From assembly GCA_964564535.1 (NCBI GenBank), contig CAZMBH010000003.1, forward strand, positions 1 through 36,458: DNA of 36,458 bases. Direction: 5' to 3'. A model generated the notes under the pieces. The model saw nothing but the letters and a program-made list of their open reading frames with translations. It was not told the origin of the DNA and ran no database searches. Both the position numbers and the translations under genes were made by a program. Of this stretch, positions 30,657 through 36,458 are shown piece by piece. Source of the DNA: GWC2-37-13 sp964564535. Lineage in GTDB: Bacteria > Patescibacteriota > Microgenomatia > UBA1406 > GWC2-37-13. Position 1 is the first letter of the stretch, and every line of letters starts with the position of its first letter.

Positions 30657-33647
30657 ATGTTCAAGCCTGTTGATCCAAAAATAAACTTTCCCGAAATGGA
30701 GAAGAAATGGTTGAAACATTGGTACGAAACTGGGATTGATCAAAAATACCGGGAAAAAAACAAAGATTCTAAAAAATATTTTTCCTTTTTAGACGGTCCT
30801 ATTACTGCCAATAACCCAATGGGTGTCCATCATGCCTGGGGAAGAACTTACAAAGATCTATGGCCACGTTTTTATAATCTCCTCGGATATAAGCAAAGGT
30901 TTCAGAACGGTTTTGACTGTCAGGGTTTATGGGTTGAGGTTGAAGTAGAAAAAGAATTAGGACTACACAGCAAAAAAGATATTGAAAATCTTGTTCCGGG
31001 GAACAAAAAAGCATCAATAGCAAAATTTGTCCAACTTTGTAAAGAACGTGTTATAAAATTTTCAGGAATACAAACAGAACAGTCAAAAAGGCTTGGATAT
31101 TTTGCCGATTGGGATCATTCCTACTTTACGATGAGCGATGAAAACAACTATATGATTTGGCGCTTTCTAAAAAAATGTTATGACCAAGGATGGATATATA
31201 AGGGTCACGAATCGGTTCCATGGTGCCCAAGATGTGAAACTGCAATATCTCAGCATGAGATGTTGACTGAAGATTACAAAGAGCTCGTTCATCAATCAGT
31301 ATATTTCGAATTGCCTATTATTGGTAGAAAAGGCGAAAATCTGCTTGTTTGGACAACAACACCTTGGACAATTCCCGCTAACATTGGCGTAGCGGTTGAT
31401 GCCACTTTTGATTATTCATTGGTTGAAGGATCAACCGGGCAAAAATTTTGGTTGGCAAAAGAATTGGTAAAATCTGTTTTTAAAGAAAAGTATAAGATTT
31501 TAAAGACAGTTAAGGGAAAAGAGTTGGTAGGGTTGAAATATCATGGACCTTTCGATAATCTCCCAAAGGTCAAAGAAGTTGCTGATGCAAATCCGGATAA
31601 ATTTCATATAGTTTTTGCCACAGATAAAATGATTTTACCAATCACAACTACCGAAGGAACAGGGATGGTTCATACAGCCGTTTCAGCCGGAGTTGAGGAT
31701 TTCAAAATGGGGAAAAAATTAGGCCTCCCGATGATTCCTGTTATCGAAGACAATGCTGATTATATGAACGGGCTAGGATTTTTGTCAGGTAAAAACGCTA
31801 AAAAGCATCCGGAAATTATTTTAGATTTCCTTAAGAGTAATTTAAATCAAAATGGACAGTCATGGGCTTTTTCCATTGTTGCCTATAAACATAGATATCC
31901 AGCCTGTTGGCGGTGTAAGACGGAACTTGTATGGAAAGTGGAAGATGAGTGGTATATTGCGATGGACAAGCCTTTTGAAAAGAAGACTTTAAGGCAAAGA
32001 ATGGTTGAAGTAACTAAAAAGATTAAGTGGATGCCGGAGTTTGGACTTGATCGGGAGCTTGACTGGCTAAAAAATATGCATGATTGGTTGATTTCTAAAA
32101 AAAATAGATACTGGGGGTTGGCTCTTCCTATATATGAATGTAAAAAATGCGGACATTTTGAGTTGGTTGGGTCAAAGGACGAACTTAAAGTAAGATCCGT
32201 TTCCGGATGGAAAGAATTTGAAAATAAGTCTCCACATAAACCATTTATAGATGAAGTAAAAATAAAGTGTAGCCAGTGTGGCGAAATTGTATCGAGGATT
32301 GACGATGTCGGTAATCCATGGCTTGATGCCGGAATAGTTGCGTATTCAACAATAAGTGAGGGTAATAATGGTGAACCTCTGTATAACAAGGATAAAAAAG
32401 AATGGAGAAAGTGGTTCCCGGCAGATTTTATAACTGAATCGTTTCCCGGGCAGTTTAAAAACTGGTTCTATGCTCTGATTGCCGAGTCAACAGTACTTGA
32501 AAATGAGCCTCCGTTTAAACGGGTGTTGGGTTTCGGGACTCAACTTGGTGAAGATGGTCGTCCAATGCATAAAAGTTGGGGAAACGCGATCGAATTCAAT
32601 GAAGGAGCGGATAAGATCGGAGTCGATGTAATGCGCTGGATGTTTTCAAGGCATAATCCGGCCGATAATATGCTTTTTGGATATAAAAAGGCTGATGAAG
32701 TCCGACGCCAATTTTATCTGATGCTTTGGAATGTTTATAAGTTTTTTGTAGAGTATGCTAACTTAGACAAATGGAATCTGACTCGGCAACGCAATTTTTA
32801 TCACACTGGGGCCCCTAACCCCAAAAGTGAAAAAATCGCATTTGCCTCGTCAAACATTCTTGATAAATGGATTTTGAGTCGATTTGCATCAACCGTATCA
32901 TCGGTTGAAAAAAATCTTAAGGAATTTAGTGCAAAAGATGCTGCTTTAGAAATTGAAAAATTCGTTTCTGATTTATCGACGTGGTTTATCAGGCGGAGCC
33001 GTGACAGGATTTGGGTTAATTCAGACAACGAAGTTGATAAAAATAATTTTTATGAAACACTTTATTACATTTTGGTTGATCTTTCGATAATAATTTCCCC
33101 ATTTACGCCTTTTGTTGCTGAAGAAATCTATACGAATTTAACGGACAAAGAATCAGTCAACTTAGAAAATTGGCCCCATATAAATTCAGAATTCAAAATT
33201 CAGAATTTAGAATTGGAAAAACAGATGGAAGTTGCACGAAAAATTGTTGAGGCTGGGCAAGCGGAAAGAAAAATAACTGGGGTTAAGGTAAGAATTCCGT
33301 TAGCTGATTTAGCCATAAAAACACAACTAACATCTAACTTAGAATCAATACCAAATGAAGTTTGGGAAGTTGTTGTCAAAGAATTAAATATAAAAAATAT
33401 TACTATCAACAACAAATTTCACTATCCCAAAGAGACGGTAAAAGTCACAAAGGAACAGTTAGAAAAAGAAGGAAGGCTTAGAGAATTAATCCGTGAGATT
33501 CAGTCAATTAGGAAATTAAAAAATTTAAGAACAGATGAAAGTATCGAGTTAGTTATTCCTAAGGGCTTTGAAGACGAAAAAGATTTTATCGCCAAAAGGG
33601 TATTAGCAAAAAAAATCAGCTTTGGTGGTAAAACTGAGGTATTATAA
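30657..33647 (+). CDS. ileS: Isoleucyl-tRNA synthetase
   Basis: The 996-residue class I synthetase charges tRNA-Ile. The fold is complete: catalytic domain, CP1 editing insert (VWTTTPWTIPANIGVAV, about 225-245), two Cys-rich clusters (CPRCETAISQHE near 188; CKKCGHF and CSQCGE near 495-545), and an anticodon-binding domain with SNILDKWILSR. The signature loops are non-standard: PMGVHHAWGR at 54-63 in place of HIGH, and MHKSWGN at 637-643 in place of KMSKSLGN. I believe this variant class also occurs in other CPR and Chloroflexi, so it is a lineage form, not a defect. A repeat at 33183-33214 encodes SEFKIQNLELE before the C-terminal part. It has its own -10 element. Confidence 0.94.
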   Translation: MFKPVDPKINFPEMEKKWLKHWYETGIDQKYREKNKDSKKYFSFLDGPITANNPMGVHHAWGRTYKDLWPRFYNLLGYKQRFQNGFDCQGLWVEVEVEKELGLHSKKDIENLVPGNKKASIAKFVQLCKERVIKFSGIQTEQSKRLGYFADWDHSYFTMSDENNYMIWRFLKKCYDQGWIYKGHESVPWCPRCETAISQHEMLTEDYKELVHQSVYFELPIIGRKGENLLVWTTTPWTIPANIGVAVDATFDYSLVEGSTGQKFWLAKELVKSVFKEKYKILKTVKGKELVGLKYHGPFDNLPKVKEVADANPDKFHIVFATDKMILPITTTEGTGMVHTAVSAGVEDFKMGKKLGLPMIPVIEDNADYMNGLGFLSGKNAKKHPEIILDFLKSNLNQNGQSWAFSIVAYKHRYPACWRCKTELVWKVEDEWYIAMDKPFEKKTLRQRMVEVTKKIKWMPEFGLDRELDWLKNMHDWLISKKNRYWGLALPIYECKKCGHFELVGSKDELKVRSVSGWKEFENKSPHKPFIDEVKIKCSQCGEIVSRIDDVGNPWLDAGIVAYSTISEGNNGEPLYNKDKKEWRKWFPADFITESFPGQFKNWFYALIAESTVLENEPPFKRVLGFGTQLGEDGRPMHKSWGNAIEFNEGADKIGVDVMRWMFSRHNPADNMLFGYKKADEVRRQFYLMLWNVYKFFVEYANLDKWNLTRQRNFYHTGAPNPKSEKIAFASSNILDKWILSRFASTVSSVEKNLKEFSAKDAALEIEKFVSDLSTWFIRRSRDRIWVNSDNEVDKNNFYETLYYILVDLSIIISPFTPFVAEEIYTNLTDKESVNLENWPHINSEFKIQNLELEKQMEVARKIVEAGQAERKITGVKVRIPLADLAIKTQLTSNLESIPNEVWEVVVKELNIKNITINNKFHYPKETVKVTKEQLEKEGRLRELIREIQSIRKLKNLRTDESIELVIPKGFEDEKDFIAKRVLAKKISFGGKTEVL
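33183..33214 (+). repeat. AATTCAGAATT-type repeat inside ileS
   Basis: AATTCAGAATTCAAAATTCA followed by GAATTTAGAATT forms overlapping direct and inverted copies of GAATT/AATTC. It is translated in frame (residues about 843-853, SEFKIQNLELE), at the boundary to the C-terminal domain. Confidence 0.6.
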
Positions 33648-33649
33648 CA

Positions 33650-34678
33650 ATGATCATTTTCTCATTGATCTTTCTTTCGGTTTTCGGTCTATTCAACTTA
33701 TTTGGATTAAGTCAGGACCTTTTTATCCGTCAATTTATCTTTTTAATTTTTGGCTTCTTAAGCTATTTTGTCATTAAATCGGTCGGAACTCACTTCTTTA
33801 GAATTAACAGTAAATTTTTTTATTGGCTTTTTGTAGCAATTTTAATTGTTACATTTATAGTTGGTCTTGAAGTCAAAGGTTCTAAACGTTGGTTAAATTT
33901 TTATTTTTTTAATTTCCAAGGATCGGAATTTTTTAAAGTTTTTTTTATTTTATTTTTGGCTGAAATCCTAACTATCAAAAATCTTCTTAGTAATACGTTT
34001 CTTAATTTTATTAAAGTTATTATGTATTTTTTAATTCCTTTTATAATTGTTTTTAAACAGCCTGATTTAGGAAATGCGATGGTCTACTTTTTTATTTTTT
34101 TTATACTTTTGATATTCTCAAACTTTTCAAAAAAATATTTAGGTTATTTAATCGGGCTAATGGTTATTTTTATACCATTTGGTTGGTTTTTGATGAAAGA
34201 TTATCAGCGCTTAAGAATTTTAAGTTTTATTAGTCCTCATTTAGATGTTCAGGGCTCAGCATATAATATGATTCAATCGGTAATTTCGATCGGATCGGGT
34301 ATGTTTTTTGGACGGGGTTTGGGCTTGGGTACACAGTCAAGGCTGTTCTTTTTACCAGAAAACACGACAGATTTTGCTTTTGCCTCACTAATAGAACAAT
34401 TTGGATTTTTTGGCGGTTTTTTTGTTTTAATATTTTTTACAGTAATCATTATCTATTTAGTTAAAAAAACTATATTTTTTTATTATCAGAAATCTCAAGA
34501 GGATCAAAAAAAATTTTTATACTGTCTTGGAATGCTAACTTACTTTGTTTCTCAGACAATAGTTAATTTGGGAATGAATATGGGAATTATGCCGGTAGCT
34601 GGAATTACCTTGCCTTTTATTTCTTATGGAGGATCATCAGTAATGGCATTATTGATTGGTTTTGCCCTTGTTCCGTAA
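33650..34678 (+). CDS. rodA: SEDS glycosyltransferase, probable RodA
   Basis: A second SEDS-family protein, 342 residues, with about ten membrane segments. It has GSKRWLNFYFFNFQGSEFFKVF, FKQPDLGNAMVYFF, GRGLGLGTQSRLFFLPENTTDFAFASLIEQFGFFGG and the C-terminal ITLPFISYGGSSVMALL. RodA builds the lateral wall with a class B PBP. As ftsW is already in the dcw cluster, this one is more likely RodA, although no mreB or PBP2 is next to it here and it could be a second FtsW. It starts two bases after ileS. Confidence 0.85.
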   Translation: MIIFSLIFLSVFGLFNLFGLSQDLFIRQFIFLIFGFLSYFVIKSVGTHFFRINSKFFYWLFVAILIVTFIVGLEVKGSKRWLNFYFFNFQGSEFFKVFFILFLAEILTIKNLLSNTFLNFIKVIMYFLIPFIIVFKQPDLGNAMVYFFIFFILLIFSNFSKKYLGYLIGLMVIFIPFGWFLMKDYQRLRILSFISPHLDVQGSAYNMIQSVISIGSGMFFGRGLGLGTQSRLFFLPENTTDFAFASLIEQFGFFGGFFVLIFFTVIIIYLVKKTIFFYYQKSQEDQKKFLYCLGMLTYFVSQTIVNLGMNMGIMPVAGITLPFISYGGSSVMALLIGFALVP

Positions 34679-34689
34679 ATATTTTAATG

Positions 34690-34695
34690 TATAAT
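34690..34695 (+). promoter_or_regulatory. -10-like element of rplU-rpmA
   Basis: TATAAT ends nine bases before the ATG at 34704. A weak -35 candidate TTGTTC (34668-34673) lies 16 bases upstream. Confidence 0.45.
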
Positions 34696-34703
34696 TTATA
34701 TCT

Positions 34704-35015
34704 ATGGTTATGTATACAGTAGTCAAAACAGGCGGAAAACAGTACCTTGTTAAGGATGGAATGGAAATAACAGTTGACTTAATGGATGCTGAAAAAGGAA
34801 AAAAAGTTGAATTGGAAGCTCTATTAAAATTCGACGATGAAGGAAAAACTTTTGAGTTAGGGAATCCATTTTTGAAAAATAAAGTTACGGCTGAAGTAGT
34901 TGATAATGTGCTTGGAGAAAAGATTAGAATTGCAAAATTCAAAGCGAAATCGAGAGAAAGAAAAGTTAGGGGATTCAGATCAAAATTAACTAAACTGAGG
35001 ATCGTTAAGATGTAA
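34704..35015 (+). CDS. rplU: 50S ribosomal protein L21
   Basis: The 103-residue protein matches bacterial L21: MYTVVKTGGKQYLVKDG at the N-terminus, GNPFLKNKVTAEVVDNVLGEKIRIAKFKAKSRERKVRGFR in the middle, and a basic end. Two starts are possible, ATG 34704 (MVMYTV) and ATG 34710 (MYTV). The second gives the usual N-terminus; the first fits the -10 spacing. L21 binds 23S rRNA. It is followed nine bases later by L27, the usual pair. Confidence 0.96.
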   Translation: MVMYTVVKTGGKQYLVKDGMEITVDLMDAEKGKKVELEALLKFDDEGKTFELGNPFLKNKVTAEVVDNVLGEKIRIAKFKAKSRERKVRGFRSKLTKLRIVKM

Positions 35016-35023
35016 TTTTTAAT

Positions 35024-35269
35024 ATGGCACATACAAAAGCACAAAAAACAGTTAAAGGAAACCGAGATTCAAGGTCAAAAAGACTAGGAATTAAAGTTTT
35101 TGGAAGTCAAGATATTAATCCCGGAAATATTATTGTCCGTCAGAGAGGGACAAAAGTTCATCCTGGAGTTGGAACTATTTTAGGAAGAGACTTTACTATC
35201 AGCGCAAAAATTAAAGGTAAAGTAGAGTTCTATAAAAAACAAGGTGAATCTTACGTCAGGGTAGTATAA
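35024..35269 (+). CDS. rpmA: 50S ribosomal protein L27
   Basis: The 81-residue protein has the L27 core SRSKRLGIKVFGSQDINPGNIIVRQRGTKVHPG and GRDFTISAKIKGKVEF. L27 reaches the peptidyl-transferase centre with its N-terminus. The start MAHTKAQKTVKGNRDSRS has no Firmicute-like cleavable N-terminal extension. The spacing to rplU (eight bases) and the order are standard. Confidence 0.96.
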   Translation: MAHTKAQKTVKGNRDSRSKRLGIKVFGSQDINPGNIIVRQRGTKVHPGVGTILGRDFTISAKIKGKVEFYKKQGESYVRVV

Positions 35270-35270
35270 T
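35265..35270 (+). promoter_or_regulatory. -10-like element of the ParB-HTH gene over the rpmA stop
   Basis: TATAAT contains the rpmA stop codon and ends seven bases before the ATG at 35277. As for murG, stop and -10 element are merged. Confidence 0.3.
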
Positions 35271-35276
35271 TATTCA

Positions 35277-35819
35277 ATGATTGAGGACATAACTTCTTTA
35301 TTAGAGCAAATTAAAATAGACAAGGACATATTTCAAAAGTCAAAACTGCTTGATTACATTATTAAGGAAAAAAATCTGAGGATTATTGATCTGGCAAATA
35401 AGATAGGGTATAAGCCGTCATACATATGTCACTTATTACGGTTAAAAAAAGTTCCTGAGGTTGTAGTTGACGGATATTATTCAAAATCAATCAGCTCTAG
35501 TCATATTTATATTCTTTCCCGTCTCAATGATAAAAAACAGATGATTGATTTATATGAAAGAATATTAGGTCAAAACTACACGGTTAAGCAAACAGAAAGT
35601 GCGGTACGTAATTATTTATACCAAGTTAAAAGTATCGGAAAATACATCAATAAAGAAAACGCCGAAAAATTAACTCAAAAAATAAAAGAAAAATTTCCTG
35701 AACTTAATATTCAAATCATTCAAACAAGAATTCAAGGCAGGGTTATCTTGGAAGTAAAAGGAGATTTGGAAAAAAGTTCAAATATTTTAAAGCAGATTTT
35801 GGAAAAACTCTCTATATAG
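35277..35819 (+). CDS. ParB-type helix-turn-helix protein without CTPase domain
   Basis: The 180-residue protein resembles the central DNA-binding part of ParB/Spo0J: LRIIDLANKIGYKPSYICHLLRLKKVPEVVVDGYYSKSISSSHIYILSRL (about 34-83) is the HTH region, and NYTVKQTESAVRNYL follows as in ParB. The N-terminal CTP-binding domain with its GERR-type motif is absent; the first 30 residues are a helix only. The C-terminus (125-180, LNIQIIQTRIQGRVILEVKGD) looks like a small alpha-beta domain. It could be a nucleoid-associated or transcription factor rather than a partition protein; no parA is nearby. It starts seven bases after rpmA. Confidence 0.72.
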   Translation: MIEDITSLLEQIKIDKDIFQKSKLLDYIIKEKNLRIIDLANKIGYKPSYICHLLRLKKVPEVVVDGYYSKSISSSHIYILSRLNDKKQMIDLYERILGQNYTVKQTESAVRNYLYQVKSIGKYINKENAEKLTQKIKEKFPELNIQIIQTRIQGRVILEVKGDLEKSSNILKQILEKLSI

Positions 35820-35890
35820 TTTATAAGTGTTTATCTTGTTTATTTCCTTTTAAAACAATCCAATGGCCAGGTTTTGTAGGTTATAAGCGG

Positions 35891-35927
35891 TTGACAGAAA
35901 AACTACATTATAACATCATAATGTAGT
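35891..35927 (+). promoter_or_regulatory. Promoter and dyad operator of the YerC-like gene
   Basis: TTGACA (35891-35896) precedes a 26-base dyad at 35902-35927, ACTACATTAT-N6-ATAATGTAGT, with perfect 10-base arms. The dyad ends on the base before the ATG at 35928, so it covers the -10 region and any leader. CATAAT (35917-35922) or the overlapping CATCAT (35914-35919) could serve as -10. A regulator bound here would block initiation. Confidence 0.65.
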
Positions 35928-36365
35928 ATGGTTAGAAATTCACGCTTTACATTATCAAACGACCTGTTGGAAAAACTATTTGATTTGTTGTTTGAGGTTA
36001 TTGGAAACAAATCATCAAAAGATGAATTTAGAAAAATATTTATTGATCTTTTAACACCCGCAGAAAGGATAATGTTGGCTAAAAGAGTAGCAATTATTTA
36101 TCTATTAATGAAAAAAATTGAGTATTACAATATTTGTGATCGCTTGAAAGTTTCTCCAACAACAGTAGCAAAATACGCTTTACTTATGGAAAAAAGCGAA
36201 GGAATTGTTCCAACTTTTAAGCAGATAGTTAAAGTCGATAAAGTAAAAATCTTTTTAGAAGAAATATTTAATAATATCTTCGCCCCAGAAAAGATAGGTA
36301 TTGACTGGAAAATAGCCTGGGAAAATAAAATCAATCTTGAAAAGAAGAAAACTTATGGAATATAA
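35928..36365 (+). CDS. TrpR-superfamily regulator, YerC/YecD family
   Basis: The 145-residue protein matches the Trp-repressor superfamily: LLTPAERIMLAKRVAIIYLLMKK near 45-67 followed by the HTH EYYNICDRLKVSPTTVAKYALLMEK near 69-94. YerC/YecD members are DNA-binding proteins whose ligand is mostly unknown. The tail (95-145) is longer than in TrpR and may be a lineage extension. It is the last gene of the window. Nearly identical dyads lie directly before the ATG and four bases after the stop, which suggests self-regulation. Confidence 0.85.
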   Translation: MVRNSRFTLSNDLLEKLFDLLFEVIGNKSSKDEFRKIFIDLLTPAERIMLAKRVAIIYLLMKKIEYYNICDRLKVSPTTVAKYALLMEKSEGIVPTFKQIVKVDKVKIFLEEIFNNIFAPEKIGIDWKIAWENKINLEKKKTYGI

Positions 36366-36369
36366 ACTC

Positions 36370-36395
36370 ACTACATTATAACATTATAATGTAGT
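36370..36395. promoter_or_regulatory. Second dyad operator, downstream of the YerC-like gene
   Basis: ACTACATTAT-N6-ATAATGTAGT, identical to the upstream dyad at 25 of 26 positions (only one spacer base differs), with the symmetry extended by a C/G pair at the ends. It begins four bases after the stop codon. It may control the next gene, outside the window, or form a loop with the upstream site. Confidence 0.65.
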
Positions 36396-36458
36396 GTCTT
36401 AACGTCGTGTTGCCAGATTTAATTATGTGACCGAACGGTAGGGTTATCACTGGTCGTT

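Noticed and set aside
31883..32389. Minus-strand open frame of 168 codons within ileS
   Set aside because: Antisense of a clear, conserved coding region; composition is not protein-like.
35820..35890. tRNA or small RNA gene between the ParB-HTH gene and the YerC-like gene
   Set aside because: No cloverleaf pairing or CCA-proximal stem could be found by eye; I saw nothing supportable there.
1..36458. Alternative genetic code (UGA as Gly, as in Gracilibacteria)
   Set aside because: UGA ends several genes at expected places (phosphorylase, pgeF, dgkA, murD) and is not needed inside any conserved protein.

Overview
This AT-rich window looks like a chromosomal segment of a Candidate Phyla Radiation (Patescibacteria) bacterium, most likely of the Microgenomates (OP11) kind. 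That assignment is inference from gene order, small gene sizes, a MurC-MurB fusion, a shortened MurE, an AMP-phosphorylase-type enzyme and in-frame palindromic repeats; no rRNA gene is present to confirm it. UGA acts as a normal stop, so the code is not the Gracilibacteria variant. Almost no gene has a Shine-Dalgarno sequence.

Layout. Positions 1-104 hold the tail of a coiled-coil protein cut by the window edge. Positions 173-4892, on the minus strand, carry murJ, an AMP/thymidine phosphorylase, mltG (these three overlap or abut) and a CruF-like membrane protein. Positions 4952-7125 (plus strand) are accessory: a small ORF with a PIN-domain protein (possible toxin-antitoxin pair), then an unrecognised protein split in two frames around a run of nine G.

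Positions 7252-27377 are a long dcw (division and cell wall) cluster: mraZ, rsmH, ftsL, ftsI, murE-like, pgeF, murC-murB fusion, murA, GlmU-like nucleotidyltransferase, yvcK, dgkA, mraY, murD, murI, ftsW, murG, ftsQ, ftsA, ftsZ. Together these make UDP-MurNAc-peptide and lipid II, recycle the lipid carrier, and build the divisome; murJ, mltG and a second SEDS protein (33650) complete the set. MurF and Ddl are not in the window. A 100-N scaffold gap lies in ftsL and is flanked by an exact 55-base duplication, so it is almost certainly an assembly artefact.

Positions 27453-30601 form a second accessory stretch (Fic protein, degenerate HAD-like protein, methyltransferase with a C-terminal frameshift, free-standing ThrRS editing-type domain, GNAT acetyltransferase). 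Positions 30657-36365 carry ileS, a RodA/FtsW protein, rplU, rpmA, a ParB-HTH protein and a TrpR/YerC-family regulator flanked on both sides by nearly identical 26-base dyads.

The most notable signals are: (1) a -10-like hexamer ending 7-9 bases before the start codon of many genes, suggesting widespread leaderless transcription; (2) four TGG repeats with exact 10-base period at the mraZ promoter and start, a likely MraZ operator; (3) several families of palindromic repeats, some inserted in frame in MurC, the MurC-MurB linker and MurD, with stem-preserving substitutions between copies; (4) the twin dyads around the YerC-like gene; (5) the G9 tract joining two halves of an unknown protein.
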